From: Spiribacter vilamensis
Lineage (GTDB): Bacteria; Pseudomonadota; Gammaproteobacteria; Nitrococcales; Nitrococcaceae
Length of the DNA stretch: 64,000 nucleotides
Assembly: GCF_004217415.1 (NCBI RefSeq)
Contig: NZ_SHLI01000001.1
Coordinates: forward strand, 1,631,239-1,695,238
Direction: 5' to 3'
The notes below the pieces were generated by a model. The model searched no databases. It saw only the letters and a list, made by a program, of their open reading frames with translations, and was not told where the DNA came from. Both the position numbers and the translations under genes were made by a program. Below are positions 8,472-18,252 of the stretch, piece after piece; the first letter of the stretch is position 1; each line of letters opens with the position of its first letter.

Positions 8472-9274
8472 TGGGATTCATCCATAGGCTGATAACCGAA
8501 ATCCTGCAGGATACCCGTGGCGGCCGGACCCTGCATAAACGCGAGAAACGCCAGCGCCTGGTCGGGCGAATCGGTCCGCTCGAGAATGACTGCATCCTGG
8601 CGAACCGGGGCATGCCAGTCCGTATCAACCACCTGGTGTGCGCCCGCCGGGCGGTTGTCGTGCCGGGTGTAGGACGCCGCCACCAGCGCATGGCTGACAT
8701 TGCCAGTGGCGAGATACTGGAACGCCTGGCCGACGTTCTGCCCCTGGACGATGCGATCTTCCAGTGCCGCCCACTGACCGGTCGCCTCCAGCGCCTCCCG
8801 CGCGGCGCGGCCATACGGCGCCAGCGCTGGATTGGCGATGGCGAGACGGGTCACCAATTCGGGCCGTAGCCCGGCCAGGCCCTTTGCCGGCAGCGCGATG
8901 CCGGGCCGGGCCCAGAGCACCAGCTGGCCGCGGGCATAGGTGATATGCCGATCGGCGCGGGCCAGCCCCTCGTCCACCAGGCGTTGGGGACGGGCCTGAT
9001 CCGCCGCCAGGAAGACGTCATAGGGGGCGCCGTTGGTAATCTGTGTGTAGAGCTGGCCGGTGGCCCCGGCACTGATCAGCAGCTCACCCCCACCCTGCTC
9101 GGCGAAGGCGTCGGCCAGGGTCTCCAGCGGCGTGAGGAAGTTCGAGGCGACGGCGACATGCAGCGGCGCCGCGCCCGCCGGCACGGCCGCCGTCAGTAGC
9201 GCCATGGCGAGCAGCCACTGCCGCAGTGTCTGGCACCGTCCCTTTCGCGGCCCGCGCATCGTCCGATCGCCCAT
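8468..9274 (-). CDS. modA: Periplasmic molybdate-binding protein ModA
   Basis: The 268-residue protein has a signal peptide (basic start, then WLLAMALLTAAVPAGAA) and the ModA core: VAVASNFLTPLETLADAF, SAGATGQLYTQI, GAPYDVFLAADQARP. It captures molybdate in the periplasm for ModBC. The initiator may be ATG 9274 or ATG 9259; the second gives a more usual signal peptide length. First gene of modABC, divergent from asmA with a 55-bp gap. No ModE gene or obvious ModE box seen. Confidence 0.92.
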   Translation of the reverse strand: MGDRTMRGPRKGRCQTLRQWLLAMALLTAAVPAGAAPLHVAVASNFLTPLETLADAFAEQGGGELLISAGATGQLYTQITNGAPYDVFLAADQARPQRLVDEGLARADRHITYARGQLVLWARPGIALPAKGLAGLRPELVTRLAIANPALAPYGRAAREALEATGQWAALEDRIVQGQNVGQAFQYLATGNVSHALVAASYTRHDNRPAGAHQVVDTDWHAPVRQDAVILERTDSPDQALAFLAFMQGPAATGILQDFGYQPMDESQ

Positions 9275-9329
9275 TTTTCCCTTTCGGCGTTATGATTCCG
9301 AACAAGCATACCAACAAGAGAACCATTCC

Positions 9330-10814
9330 ATGAGAATGCTATTCATCGTGCTCGGCGGCCTCGTCGGGCTGATCGTTATCGCCGTGGCGGCCGTCGCCCT
9401 GCTCTTCGACCCCAACGACTACCGCGACCGGATCACCACCGCGGTCGAGGACCAGCTGGGCCGGTCGTTCGCCATTGACGACGAGATCGGCTGGAGCCTT
9501 TTCCCGCGGCTCGCCATCGACCTGGGCGGCATCCGGCTGGGCAGCGGTGGCGGCTTCGGCGATGAGCCGCTGGTCACCGCCGAGGGTGTCAGTGCCGGCA
9601 TGGCCGTCATGCCGCTGCTCTCCGGCGAAATCGAGCTCGAGACCCTGCGCATCGACCGGCCCGTTATCAACCTGATCCGCAACGAGGCGGGCGATGCCAA
9701 CTGGGCGTTCGCCGGCGCCGGGGGCCAGGCCGAGACCGTGGACGCCGGCGCGAGCGGCGGCGGCGCCCTGCCCGACTGGCTGGCCGGGCTGAGCCTGGGC
9801 GGCATCGATCTGTCCGGCGGGCGGGTGCGCTATACCGACGCCACCACCGGTGACAGCCTGACCATCGATCCGCTCAACCTCGACCTGGGCGCCATCGCCC
9901 TCGGCCGGACCGCCCCCATCAGCCTCGAGGCGATGGTTAAGCGTAACGGCGAGCAGTGGGACACCCGCATCGACGGCGACCTGGTGTTTCGTCGCGACGG
10001 CAGCCTGTCGCTACGCGACACCGACCTGCGCGCCAACGACCTGACCATCACCGAGCTAAGCGCCGATATCGCACCCACCGACGGGGGCTGGCGCGTCTAT
10101 CCCCTGTCCGCCCGCTTCTACGAGGGTGACTACGGCGGCGATATCCGCCTCGGTACCCAAAGTAGCCGGATGCCGCTCGCCTTCAACGAGGGCCTGAACG
10201 GCGTGGCGATGGGTCCCCTGCTGACCGCCCTGACCGGCTTCGAGCGCCTCACGGGCACGGCGGGCATCAACGCCAGTGGCGACATGGCGCTGTCGGCCGG
10301 TGACGCGCCGCTCGCCACCCTCAACGCCGACGGCGACTTCAGCATCCGCGATGGCGCCTTCCAGGGCGTGAACATCGCCCGGCTGATCCGTGCCGCCCTG
10401 GCACGGGTCCAGGGCGAGACACCACCCCCCGAAGACGAGAACCCGAGCACCGACTTCACCAGCCTAACCGGCAGCGTAACGGTCCGTGACGGTATTGCCC
10501 GCACCGACGACATCGCCATGGACTCGCCGGTGCTGCGCATCCGCGGCGACGGCCAGACCGACCTGGTCGAGCAGACCCTGGCACTCTCGCTGAACGTCGA
10601 TGTGGTCGGCAGCCTGCAGGGACAGGGTGGCCAGCCGCCGGAAGAGCTGCGCGGCGTGTCCATTCCGCTGCGGATCGAGGGTAACTGGGCGGATCCGAAA
10701 ATCCGTCTCGATATCGCCCGGGTGATCCAGGAGAGCCAGGGCACGCAGATCCGCGAGCGGGTGGAAGAGGAGGTCGACAAGGTCCGTGACCGGCTGGAGG
10801 GCCTGTTCAACTGA
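9330..10814 (+). CDS. AsmA family envelope protein
   Basis: The 494-residue protein has one N-terminal membrane helix (residues 2-26), then the AsmA N-terminal repeat [42 protein letters not shown] and a long beta-rich periplasmic part ending [19 protein letters not shown]. AsmA-like proteins are thought to move lipid between inner and outer membranes. The start at 9330 places the helix at the N-terminus. It shares 1 bp with mutY, an asmA-mutY-yggX order seen in many gammaproteobacteria. Confidence 0.88.
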   Translation: MRMLFIVLGGLVGLIVIAVAAVALLFDPNDYRDRITTAVEDQLGRSFAIDDEIGWSLFPRLAIDLGGIRLGSGGGFGDEPLVTAEGVSAGMAVMPLLSGEIELETLRIDRPVINLIRNEAGDANWAFAGAGGQAETVDAGASGGGALPDWLAGLSLGGIDLSGGRVRYTDATTGDSLTIDPLNLDLGAIALGRTAPISLEAMVKRNGEQWDTRIDGDLVFRRDGSLSLRDTDLRANDLTITELSADIAPTDGGWRVYPLSARFYEGDYGGDIRLGTQSSRMPLAFNEGLNGVAMGPLLTALTGFERLTGTAGINASGDMALSAGDAPLATLNADGDFSIRDGAFQGVNIARLIRAALARVQGETPPPEDENPSTDFTSLTGSVTVRDGIARTDDIAMDSPVLRIRGDGQTDLVEQTLALSLNVDVVGSLQGQGGQPPEELRGVSIPLRIEGNWADPKIRLDIARVIQESQGTQIRERVEEEVDKVRDRLEGLFN

Positions 10815-11854
10815 TGGCGCCCGAGGGGTTCGCCGGGGCGGTGCTCGCGTGGTTCGACCAGCACGGGCGGCATGACCTGCCCTGGCAGCACCCGGCGACG
10901 CCCTATCGCGTGTGGATCTCGGAGGTGATGCTCCAGCAGACCCAGGTCGCGACGGTCATCCCCTATTTCGAGCGGTTCATGGCCCGTTTCCCCGACGTGG
11001 AGACCCTGGCGGCGGCGGATCGCGACGAGGTCCTCGCCCACTGGGCGGGGCTGGGCTACTACGCCCGGGCCCGCAACCTGCATGACTGTGCCCGGCGCCT
11101 GGTGGCGGAGTACGGCGGGGAGTTTCCCGACATGCGGGACGCCGTGGCCGATCTGCCGGGCATCGGCCGGTCCACCGCCGCCGCCATCCTGTCGCTGTCG
11201 CGCGATGCGCCTCATGCCATCCTCGATGGCAACGTCAAACGGGTACTGGCGCGCTACTTCGCCATCCCCGGCTGGCCCGGCCGCAGCGCCAACGAGAAGG
11301 CGCTCTGGGCGCGCAGCGAGGCGGTAACCCCCGCGCAGCGAACGGGTGACTTCAACCAGGCGATGATGGACCTGGGCGCCACGGTCTGTACCCGGCAGCC
11401 CCGGTGTCCGCACTGCCCGCTGCAGTCGGGCTGCCAGGCGTTCGCGCAGGGCAACCCGGGCGCCTATCCCGGTCGCAAGCCGAAGCGCGAGAAACCGCTG
11501 CGAACCACCACCATGATGATCATCCACGGCCCCCAGGGGATTCTGCTCGAGCGCCGACCACCTACCGGGATCTGGGCCGGGCTCTGGTCGCTGCCCGAGG
11601 CGACACCCCCGACCGAGGACTGGGCGCGGGATGAGCGCCGACTGGAGATCGAGCTGGTGGATGACGCACTGCCGCCGCTGCGCCACGAGTTCACGCATTT
11701 CAGCCTGACCATTCAGCCGGTCCGCGCACGGCTGCTGTCCGATCACGGCATCGAGGACGCCGACCGGCTCTGGTATAACCCGCACGCAGACAGCGCACCC
11801 GGGCTGCCGGCCCCGGTGCAACGCCTACTCCATCAAGAGGAGTCCCCGACATGA
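10814..11854 (+). CDS. mutY: A/G-specific adenine DNA glycosylase MutY
   Basis: The 346-residue base-excision enzyme removes A opposite 8-oxoG. It has the N-terminal catalytic block ([16 protein letters not shown]), the helix-hairpin-helix [13 protein letters not shown] with the catalytic Asp in LDGNVKR, the iron-sulfur ligands C-x6-C-x2-C-x5-C in the [10 protein letters not shown] region, and a C-terminal NUDIX-like domain ([19 protein letters not shown]). It works with MutM at 41502 in the oxidised-guanine pathway. TGATG overlap with asmA upstream; 4-bp overlap with yggX downstream. Confidence 0.95.
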   Translation: MAPEGFAGAVLAWFDQHGRHDLPWQHPATPYRVWISEVMLQQTQVATVIPYFERFMARFPDVETLAAADRDEVLAHWAGLGYYARARNLHDCARRLVAEYGGEFPDMRDAVADLPGIGRSTAAAILSLSRDAPHAILDGNVKRVLARYFAIPGWPGRSANEKALWARSEAVTPAQRTGDFNQAMMDLGATVCTRQPRCPHCPLQSGCQAFAQGNPGAYPGRKPKREKPLRTTTMMIIHGPQGILLERRPPTGIWAGLWSLPEATPPTEDWARDERRLEIELVDDALPPLRHEFTHFSLTIQPVRARLLSDHGIEDADRLWYNPHADSAPGLPAPVQRLLHQEESPT

Positions 11855-12123
11855 GCGATGACACCATCCACTGCATCAAACTCGGTCGCGAAGGCCAGCG
11901 ACTCAAGCGCCAACCCTATCCCGGCGAACTCGGCCAGCGGATCCTGGAGAACGTCAGTCAGGAGGGCTGGAAGATGTGGGTCGGCCACCAGACCATGCTC
12001 ATCAATGAGTACCGCCTATCGCCCATGGACCCGAAGGCCCGGCAATTCCTCGAGCAGGAGATGGAGAAGTTCTTCTTCGGCCCCGGCTCGGCACCGCCGC
12101 CGGACTATCAGCCCGACGAGTGA
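11851..12123 (+). CDS. yggX: YggX family Fe(II)-trafficking/oxidative damage protein
   Basis: The 90-residue protein shows the family pattern: Cys near the N-terminus ([10 protein letters not shown]), [29 protein letters not shown] and [10 protein letters not shown]. YggX proteins protect iron-sulfur enzymes and are usually encoded right after mutY, as here (4-bp overlap). Good SD (AAGAGGAG) inside the mutY end. Confidence 0.95.
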   Translation: MSDDTIHCIKLGREGQRLKRQPYPGELGQRILENVSQEGWKMWVGHQTMLINEYRLSPMDPKARQFLEQEMEKFFFGPGSAPPPDYQPDE

Positions 12124-12140
12124 ACCGTCGATGAGGCGGG

Positions 12141-13220
12141 TTACGCGCCGTCCAGCATCGCCGCCCAGCGAGGCCGCAGGGCGGTTGCCGTCCAGGCGCT
12201 GACATCCGGCGCGGCGGGCGGACTGTGGGCGAGCCAGTCGGCAAGCCGTGCCGCCAGGGCGCCGGCATCGCCGGCGGGATAGCGATGCACCGCCGGGTAC
12301 TGCTCGGGATAGACCAGGGCATCAGGCACCAGCGGCGTAGCACCGGCCGCCGTGGCCTCGAGCATGCCCAGCCCCTCGAACTCGTGGATGGCGGTGCTCA
12401 GCACGATCCCGGCGCGTCGCAGTAACGCATCGTAGTCGGCTCGCGGGACGCGGCCATTGGCGACGATGCGATCGCTCAGTGCCTCTTCGATCCGCGCCAG
12501 TGCCGCCGGCGTCCGGGCCGGACGGCCCCCCAGCAATGCCAGGCGGAACTCTACGCCGCGATCGGCCAGTGCCAGCAACGCCTCGGCGAACACCTCCGGC
12601 GCCTTGTCGTACTCCCAGCGGTGATTCCAGAGGATCAGGCGTGGATCGCGGTCGACGCGTTGACCATGATCGGCAGCACTACTCGGCGCCGATTCGACCG
12701 GCGTTATCGGGACAGGCACGACGTGGGCACGCGGCGCGAGGCGCTCGACGATCCTCGATGGCACCGCGTCGGGCATGCGGCGGAGCAATGTCCCGACGCC
12801 CTCCAGAAAGCTGGTGCGATTCCATTCGGAGTTGAACAGCAAGCGATCCGCCGCCAGCGCGCCGTAGAGCTGGACGATCTGTGGCTCCAGTGATGGCCGC
12901 TGGTCCGGCCCGACGGGATAGGCAAACTGATTTTCGTGGAAGTAGTAATCGGTCGGCAGCCCGGCGAGGGGCGGGTAGAGGCCGCGCAGCGTCGCCAGGT
13001 CCACCATGGAGGTGGCGATGACCCGGTCGACGCCCTCGCTGGCCGCCTCGATTTGATCGAGCCAGGACAGCGGGTTGCCGCGGATGCGCCACTTGAAATG
13101 CCGCCCGGGCAGCGTCAGCAGTCGCCACTCGATTTCGGGAAAGGCCTGTTGAAGCCAGCCCGTCCACCAGGCGTGGCTGTCGGCCTGGTAGGCGGAGAGG
13201 AGGAGGATACGTCGTGTCAT
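12141..13220 (-). CDS. DUF3524 glycosyltransferase, tRNA-queuosine mannosyltransferase-like
   Basis: The 359-residue protein starts MTRRILLLSAYQADSHAWWTGWL and contains LTLPGRHFKWRIRGNPLSW and YYFHENQFAYP, hallmarks of the DUF3524 N-terminal domain. A GT-B C-terminal half follows (LILWNHRWEYDKAPEVF, STAIHEFEGLGMLEATAAGATPLVPD). The animal members (GTDC1/QTMAN) attach mannose to queuosine in tRNA-Asp; the role of bacterial members is not settled as far as I know. The start is the first Met that gives the conserved N-terminus. A GGGACAGGCAC copy lies antisense (12709), giving VPVP. It sits beside tRNA-Phe, which is not a queuosine tRNA. Confidence 0.8.
   Translation of the reverse strand: MTRRILLLSAYQADSHAWWTGWLQQAFPEIEWRLLTLPGRHFKWRIRGNPLSWLDQIEAASEGVDRVIATSMVDLATLRGLYPPLAGLPTDYYFHENQFAYPVGPDQRPSLEPQIVQLYGALAADRLLFNSEWNRTSFLEGVGTLLRRMPDAVPSRIVERLAPRAHVVPVPITPVESAPSSAADHGQRVDRDPRLILWNHRWEYDKAPEVFAEALLALADRGVEFRLALLGGRPARTPAALARIEEALSDRIVANGRVPRADYDALLRRAGIVLSTAIHEFEGLGMLEATAAGATPLVPDALVYPEQYPAVHRYPAGDAGALAARLADWLAHSPPAAPDVSAWTATALRPRWAAMLDGA
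12709..12719. repeat. Antisense 11-mer copy in the DUF3524 gene
   Basis: Reads VVPVPITP on the coding (minus) strand, in the linker between the two domains. Confidence 0.75.
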
Positions 13221-13244
13221 GAGCGCGATTATAGGCGCTCGACC

Positions 13245-13273
13245 TTGACCCGTCCCGGCGCATCGGTTTGAAT
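13245..13273 (+). promoter_or_regulatory. Putative sigma70 promoter of tRNA-Phe
   Basis: TTGACC (13245-13250), a 17-nt spacer and TTGAAT (13268-13273) lie about 14 bp before the mature tRNA 5' end. The -35 matches 5 of 6 consensus bases, the -10 matches 4 of 6. Confidence 0.45.
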
Positions 13274-13286
13274 ACTCATCTCCGAT

Positions 13287-13362
13287 GGCCAGGTAGCTCA
13301 GTCGGTAGAGCAGACGACTGAAAATCGTCGTGTCGGGAGTTCGATTCTCTCCCTGGCCACCA
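13287..13362 (+). tRNA. tRNA-Phe (anticodon GAA)
   Basis: A 76-nt cloverleaf: acceptor arms GGCCAGG and CCTGGCC, D-arm region GCTCAGTCGGTAGAGC, anticodon loop CTGAAAA with GAA, TTCGATT T-loop, and an encoded 3' CCA. The sequence is close to the usual bacterial tRNA-Phe. A short T-rich stretch (CCCCTTTTTGG) follows and could end transcription. Confidence 0.97.
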
Positions 13363-13459
13363 ACCCCTTTTTGGTATTTCCTCTTCCTGCCCGTGGACCA
13401 CCTTGCAGCATCGTCGACCATTATTCCGGTATCACACGCGGTGACGGCCTGGTGAGCGA

Positions 13460-14095
13460 ATGATGCAGTCCCTTTTCCCGATTCTCGGCGTGTTCGCCGT
13501 TTTCTCGCCGGCGCTGATGCTGCCGGGTCCGGATTTCGTGGCGGTGGTGCGCAATACCATCGGCCGTGGCACCCGCGCGGGCGTGCTGACCGCCCTGGGG
13601 GTGAGCATCGGCATTACGTTCTACGCGGCGCTCAGCGCCATCGGGCTGTCGACGCTCACCAGTCGCTTCGACTGGTTCGAGGTGGTCATCCGCACCGGTG
13701 GTGCGCTCTTTCTGGGCTATCTCGGCCTCCGTCTTCTGCTGACGCGATCGCCCGTCCGGCATATCGAGGCAGAGCCGGTGAATGCCCCGGGTGGCCCCCG
13801 GAACCCGCTCCTTCTGGGACTACTCGTCAATCTGACCAACCCCAAGGCCATCGTCTTTTTCGCCAGCATCTTCGGTAGCGCCTTCAAACCCGAGACACCG
13901 CCGATCATCATCGCCGCAGTCATCGCCATCGTCGGGACCTGCGCCATGGCCTGGTTCTCGACGATCAGCCTGGTCACCGCCTCCACGGGCCTGCTGGTTC
14001 GGCTCGAGGACCATCAGCACTGGATCGAGCGGCTCGCCGGTATGGCGTTTCTGGGATTCGCGCTCAAGATCGCCTACGACCTGCTGCTCGCCTGA
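13460..14095 (+). CDS. LysE/RhtB family amino-acid exporter
   Basis: The 211-residue inner-membrane protein has about six hydrophobic segments and the family motifs MLPGPDFVAVVRNTIGRGTRAGVLTALG and NLTNPKAIVFFASIFG. Members export amino acids or homoserine lactones; the substrate cannot be read from sequence. Next to a divergent Lrp regulator and putA it may relieve proline or related amino-acid overload, but it is convergent with the lrp gene and probably a separate unit. Confidence 0.9.
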   Translation: MMQSLFPILGVFAVFSPALMLPGPDFVAVVRNTIGRGTRAGVLTALGVSIGITFYAALSAIGLSTLTSRFDWFEVVIRTGGALFLGYLGLRLLLTRSPVRHIEAEPVNAPGGPRNPLLLGLLVNLTNPKAIVFFASIFGSAFKPETPPIIIAAVIAIVGTCAMAWFSTISLVTASTGLLVRLEDHQHWIERLAGMAFLGFALKIAYDLLLA

Positions 14096-14101
14096 GGGTT
14101 T

Positions 14102-14575
14102 TCAGGGGCCGAGTTCCTTGACCGCCTCCATCGCGACGTAGGTACTGGTGGAGGCGACATGGGGCAGGCTGGAGATCGAGTCCGCAAGCACCCGGCGATA
14201 GCTCGAGATATCCGGTGTGCGCACCTTGAGCAGATAGTCGAACCCTCCCGCGATCAGGTGGCATTCCTCGATCTCCGGAACGCCCCGAGCGGCCTCGTTG
14301 AAATCCTTCAGCGCGGATTCGCGCGTATCTGACAGGCGCACTTCGACAAACGCCACATGGGCCGCACCGATCCCGATCGGATCGAGGATGGCCCGATAGC
14401 CCCGGATCACACGGTTTTTCTCCAGCCGCTGCAACCGCGCCTGGGTCGGAGTCTTGGAGCGGCCGATGCGCCGTGCCAGCTCGGCCACGCTGATCCGGCC
14501 GTTGACCGACAGCACGCGCAGGATTGTCTGGTCCAGGCGATCGAGCGCCGCCGTCCTGGCAGGTTCGTCTGTCAC
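14102..14575 (-). CDS. Lrp/AsnC family regulator, probable activator of putA
   Basis: The 157-residue protein has an N-terminal helix-turn-helix (LDQTILRVLSVNGRISVAELARRIGRSKTPTQARLQRLE) and a C-terminal RAM ligand-binding domain (CHLIAGGFDYLLKVRTPDISSYRRVL). It is divergent from putA across 88 bp. In alphaproteobacteria and others a PutR of this type activates putA in response to proline. Here PutA lacks its own DNA-binding domain, which makes that role plausible. Confidence 0.88.
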   Translation of the reverse strand: MTDEPARTAALDRLDQTILRVLSVNGRISVAELARRIGRSKTPTQARLQRLEKNRVIRGYRAILDPIGIGAAHVAFVEVRLSDTRESALKDFNEAARGVPEIEECHLIAGGFDYLLKVRTPDISSYRRVLADSISSLPHVASTSTYVAMEAVKELGP

Positions 14576-14663
14576 TTTATTACCCCTTAAAAAAGATCAA
14601 TTGACTAGTGCATCTGTTGTTTTAAGGACAAACTACCATTTCTTCTCGGTTATTGTGACTTCC

Positions 14664-17600
14664 ATGGACACAAGAATCAGTGCACTCGAGACCGATCGTC
14701 CCGTCGAGCTTCCGGCGGCCCTGACCCATGGCATGCGTCGCTCGGAGATCACGACGCTGCAACGGCTTGTCGACCGGGCCGACCTTGCACCCGAGCAGCG
14801 CCAGGCTATCGTCGCCAGCGCCGCCGACCTGGTCCGGGAGATCCGCCAGAGCGCCCGCCCGGGGCTGATGGAGGTCTTCCTTGCCGAGTACGGCCTGTCG
14901 ACCGACGAGGGCATCGCCCTCATGTGCCTGGCCGAAGCCCTGCTCCGCGTCCCGGACGCCCCCAGCATCGATGCCCTCATCGAAGACAAGATCCGTCCCT
15001 CTGACTGGGGTCAGCATATGGGGCATTCCAGCTCCAGCCTGGTGAATGCCTCGACCTGGGCACTCATGCTGACCGGGCGCATCCTCGACAACCCGAGCCA
15101 GGGCGTGACCCGTAACCTGCGGGGTGCCGTCAAGCGCCTCGGCGAGCCGGTCATTCGCACCGCCGTCGGGCGGGCCATGCGCGAAATGGGTCGGCAGTTC
15201 GTGCTCGGCGAGTCGATCGAGGCGGCGCTCAAGCGCGCCCGCGGGCAGGAGAAAAAGGGCTTTACCTACTCCTACGACATGCTCGGCGAGGCGGCGCGCA
15301 CGGCGGAAGACGCGAAGACGTATTACGAGTCCTACCGCGACGCGATCATCCGCATCAGCAACGCTGCCCAGTACAGTAGTGGTCGTGACAACCCGGGGAT
15401 CTCGGTGAAGCTCTCGGCGCTGCATCCGCGCTACGAACTCGCGCAGCGCGACCGGGTTCTGGACGAACTGGTACCGCGAGTGACCGCCCTTGCCCGGCTC
15501 GCGGCGGAGAAGGGACTGGGCTTCAACATCGATGCCGAGGAATCGGATCGACTGAACCTGTCCCTCGAGGTCGCCGAGGCCGTGCTCCAGGATCCCGCCA
15601 CCGCCAACTGGGATGGCTTTGGCATGGTGATCCAGGCCTACGGGCAGCGCGCGGCGGACACCGTCGACTGGCTCTATCAGCTGGCACAGCGCCTTGACCG
15701 CCAGATGACGCTGCGGCTGGTCAAGGGCGCGTACTGGGACACCGAGATCAAGCGCGCCCAGGCACTGGGCCTGGACGGATTCCCGGTCTTTACCCGCAAG
15801 GCGGGCAGCGATGTCAGCTACCTGGCCGTATCCCGCCAGCTTCTGGGCATGACCGATCGCCTCTATCCGCAGTTCGCCACCCACAATGCCCATTCAGTGG
15901 CGGCCGTACTGGCGATGGCCGAGGAAATGCAGGTACCGACGGAGGCATTCGAGTTCCAGCGACTGCATGGCATGGGCGAGCGGTTGCACGATATCGTCAG
16001 ACACCGTCATGGCACGCGTTGCCGGATCTATGCGCCGGTAGGCGAGCACCGCGACCTCCTTGCCTACCTGGTCCGGCGCCTGCTTGAAAACGGGGCCAAC
16101 TCCTCGTTCGTCAATCAGATCGTCGACGAGAACGTGCCGCCGGAGACCGTGGTTGCCTGTCCCTTCGAGGCGCTCGACGACGTCGTCCATCCGATCAATC
16201 CAAAGCTAGCCAACGGTCCGGAGATCTTCCTGCCGAGCCGCCGCAACGCCCGGGGCTTCGATCTCGGCGACCTGGCCGATCTCGACTGCATCGAGGGGGC
16301 CAGGCGTCCGTTCCGTGACCGGCGCTTCCAGGCAGCGCCGGTCCTCGGCGACGGCACCCGGTCCGATGCCGGCACTGATACCCATGGCGGGCATGACATG
16401 CCCAACCCCGCCGATCCGGATGATCTTGTCGGCCACGTCCGCGATGCCACGGCGGCGGAAGTCGAGCAGGCGATCGGCGCCGCGCTTCCCTGGACGGCGT
16501 CCGCCCGGGAGCGTGCCGGCGTCCTCGAGCGGGCGGCGGAGCTCTACGAGCGGGACTTTGGCGAGATCCTTGCCATTGTCGCCCGCGAGGCGGGCAAGAA
16601 CATGCTTGACGCGGTCGGTGAGCTGCGTGAGGCCATCGACTTCCTGTACTACTACGCCCGCCAGTGCCGGTCGCTCGAGCCGACACCGCGTGGCCGTTTC
16701 GCCTGTATTTCGCCCTGGAATTTCCCGCTCGCCATCTTCACCGGGCAGATCGCTGGCGCCCTGGCGGCGGGCAATGCGGTGCTCGCCAAGCCCGCGGAAC
16801 AGTCACCGTTGACGGCTGCCAAGGGCATCGCCCTGATGCACGAGGCGGGGGTACCGGCCTCGGCCCTGCAGTTCCTGCCTGGCGACGGCGCCACGGTGGG
16901 AGCGGCGCTGACGGGGGATGAGCGTATTGACGGCGTCGCCTTTACCGGTGGCACCGATACGGCAAGGGCGATCCATCGCAACATGCGCGGGCATCTCGAC
17001 CCCGGCGCACCGCTGATCGCCGAGACCGGTGGTCTGAACGCCATGATCGTCGACTCGACCGCCCTCCACGAGCAGGCGGTGCGCGATGTCATCGCCAGCG
17101 CGTTCCAGTCCGCCGGTCAGCGCTGCTCGGCCCTGCGCTGCCTCTACATTCAGGAGGATGTGCATGATGACTTCATGCGCATGCTGCTCGGGGCGATGGA
17201 CGAGCTGCGGCTGGGCAACCCCTGGCAGCTGTCGACCGACGTGGGTCCGGTTATTGACGCCGACGCCGCCGCCGACATCCAGCGGCATGTCGATACGGCG
17301 AAGCAGGAAGGCCGCCTCATCAAGCAGGTCGAGGCGCCGAATACCGGGTATTTCGTCGGACCGGCGGTGATCCGTGTTGACGGCATCGACGCCCTCGAGC
17401 GCGAGATATTCGGTCCGGTCCTGCATGTCGCCACGTACCGTGCCGATGCCCTGGACGGGGTGATCGAGGCCATCAACGCCCGCGGCTACGGCCTGACCTT
17501 CGGCGTCCACACCCGGATCGAGGATCGGGTCCAGCACATCGTTGACCGGGTCCATGCCGGCAATCTCTACGTCAACCGTAACCAGATCGGCGCGATCGTC

Positions 17601-18173
17601 GGCAGTCAGCCCTTCGGGGGCGAGGGACTGTCAGGGACCGGCCCCAAGGCGGGCGGCCCCGATTACGTCAAGCGGTTCGCGCAGGCTACTGCCCCGCAGA
17701 CGGCGACAGAGCCGCCGAGCGCGACGGCCGACCCGGACACGGTCCAGCAGCTGCTGGATGCGACACCCACCGCGGCCATGCCGGCCGAGGGCACGGACAT
17801 GCCCGGCCCCACTGGCGAGTCCAATCGGCTCTACCATGTCCCCCGGGCGCCACTGCTGTGCCTCGGCCCCGGTGCCGCGGCCGCCGCCGAGCAGCGGCGC
17901 CAGGTGGAGGCACTGGGTGGCGTCGGTATCGAGGTTACCGGGCAGCTGAATCCCGAGGCGCTCGGGACGCTGAACGGTTTCGCCGGCGTGATCTGGTGGG
18001 GTGATGCGGACGCCGGGCGGGCGCTGGCCAGCGCCCTCGCCCGACGCGACGGCGAGATCCTGCCGGTGATCACCGGTTGCCCGGATCGGGCGCACGTCAA
18101 TCACGAGCGCCATGTCTGTGTCGATGTCACCGCCTCCGGCGGTAACGCCCAGTTACTCGCCAAGGTGCAGTAA
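14664..18173 (+). CDS. putA: Bifunctional proline dehydrogenase/L-glutamate-5-semialdehyde dehydrogenase PutA
   Basis: The 1169-residue protein oxidises proline to glutamate in two steps. The N-terminal FAD-binding PRODH barrel (to about 480) has RLVKGAYWDTEIKRAQ, FATHNAH and FEFQRLHGMGE. The aldehyde dehydrogenase (about 560-1010) has ISPWNFPLAIF, ETGGLNAMIVD and catalytic Cys821 in AGQRCSALR. A C-terminal alpha/beta domain follows (about 1035-1169). The ribbon-helix-helix repressor domain of enterobacterial PutA is absent, since the protein begins directly at the arm/PRODH region. The start is the ATG at 14664; the upstream open frame overlaps the lrp gene. Proline made from 3-hydroxyproline at 1-6.5 kb would enter here. 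Confidence 0.96.
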   Translation: MDTRISALETDRPVELPAALTHGMRRSEITTLQRLVDRADLAPEQRQAIVASAADLVREIRQSARPGLMEVFLAEYGLSTDEGIALMCLAEALLRVPDAPSIDALIEDKIRPSDWGQHMGHSSSSLVNASTWALMLTGRILDNPSQGVTRNLRGAVKRLGEPVIRTAVGRAMREMGRQFVLGESIEAALKRARGQEKKGFTYSYDMLGEAARTAEDAKTYYESYRDAIIRISNAAQYSSGRDNPGISVKLSALHPRYELAQRDRVLDELVPRVTALARLAAEKGLGFNIDAEESDRLNLSLEVAEAVLQDPATANWDGFGMVIQAYGQRAADTVDWLYQLAQRLDRQMTLRLVKGAYWDTEIKRAQALGLDGFPVFTRKAGSDVSYLAVSRQLLGMTDRLYPQFATHNAHSVAAVLAMAEEMQVPTEAFEFQRLHGMGERLHDIVRHRHGTRCRIYAPVGEHRDLLAYLVRRLLENGANSSFVNQIVDENVPPETVVACPFEALDDVVHPINPKLANGPEIFLPSRRNARGFDLGDLADLDCIEGARRPFRDRRFQAAPVLGDGTRSDAGTDTHGGHDMPNPADPDDLVGHVRDATAAEVEQAIGAALPWTASARERAGVLERAAELYERDFGEILAIVAREAGKNMLDAVGELREAIDFLYYYARQCRSLEPTPRGRFACISPWNFPLAIFTGQIAGALAAGNAVLAKPAEQSPLTAAKGIALMHEAGVPASALQFLPGDGATVGAALTGDERIDGVAFTGGTDTARAIHRNMRGHLDPGAPLIAETGGLNAMIVDSTALHEQAVRDVIASAFQSAGQRCSALRCLYIQEDVHDDFMRMLLGAMDELRLGNPWQLSTDVGPVIDADAAADIQRHVDTAKQEGRLIKQVEAPNTGYFVGPAVIRVDGIDALEREIFGPVLHVATYRADALDGVIEAINARGYGLTFGVHTRIEDRVQHIVDRVHAGNLYVNRNQIGAIVGSQPFGGEGLSGTGPKAGGPDYVKRFAQATAPQTATEPPSATADPDTVQQLLDATPTAAMPAEGTDMPGPTGESNRLYHVPRAPLLCLGPGAAAAAEQRRQVEALGGVGIEVTGQLNPEALGTLNGFAGVIWWGDADAGRALASALARRDGEILPVITGCPDRAHVNHERHVCVDVTASGGNAQLLAKVQ

Positions 18174-18210
18174 TGGCCTGAGCGCCGCCAAACTTTACTT
18201 CCCCAGGTAC

Positions 18211-18245
18211 GCCCCCCAGAATAATGCGCTTTTATGATGGGGGGC
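18211..18245 (+). promoter_or_regulatory. Stem-loop covering the ribosome site of the BCCT gene
   Basis: GCCCCCCA (18211-18218) pairs perfectly with TGGGGGGC (18238-18245) across a 19-nt AT-rich loop. The G-run of the 3' arm is the only purine-rich stretch suited as ribosome-binding site, 7 nt before the ATG at 18253. Folding would hide it. Direct sequence observation; the regulatory role is inference. Confidence 0.5.
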
Positions 18246-18252
18246 ATCAAAA

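Noticed and set aside
7807-8814. Long extension of the modC frame across modB on the minus strand (total 695 codons)
   Set aside because: The extension translates to low-complexity Gly/Arg/Ala sequence while modB in another frame on the same strand is a clear permease. The modC start at 7806 fits the ATGA overlap.
10130-11821. 563-codon open frame antisense to asmA and mutY
   Set aside because: GC-rich shadow of two well-supported genes; no domain and no ribosome site.
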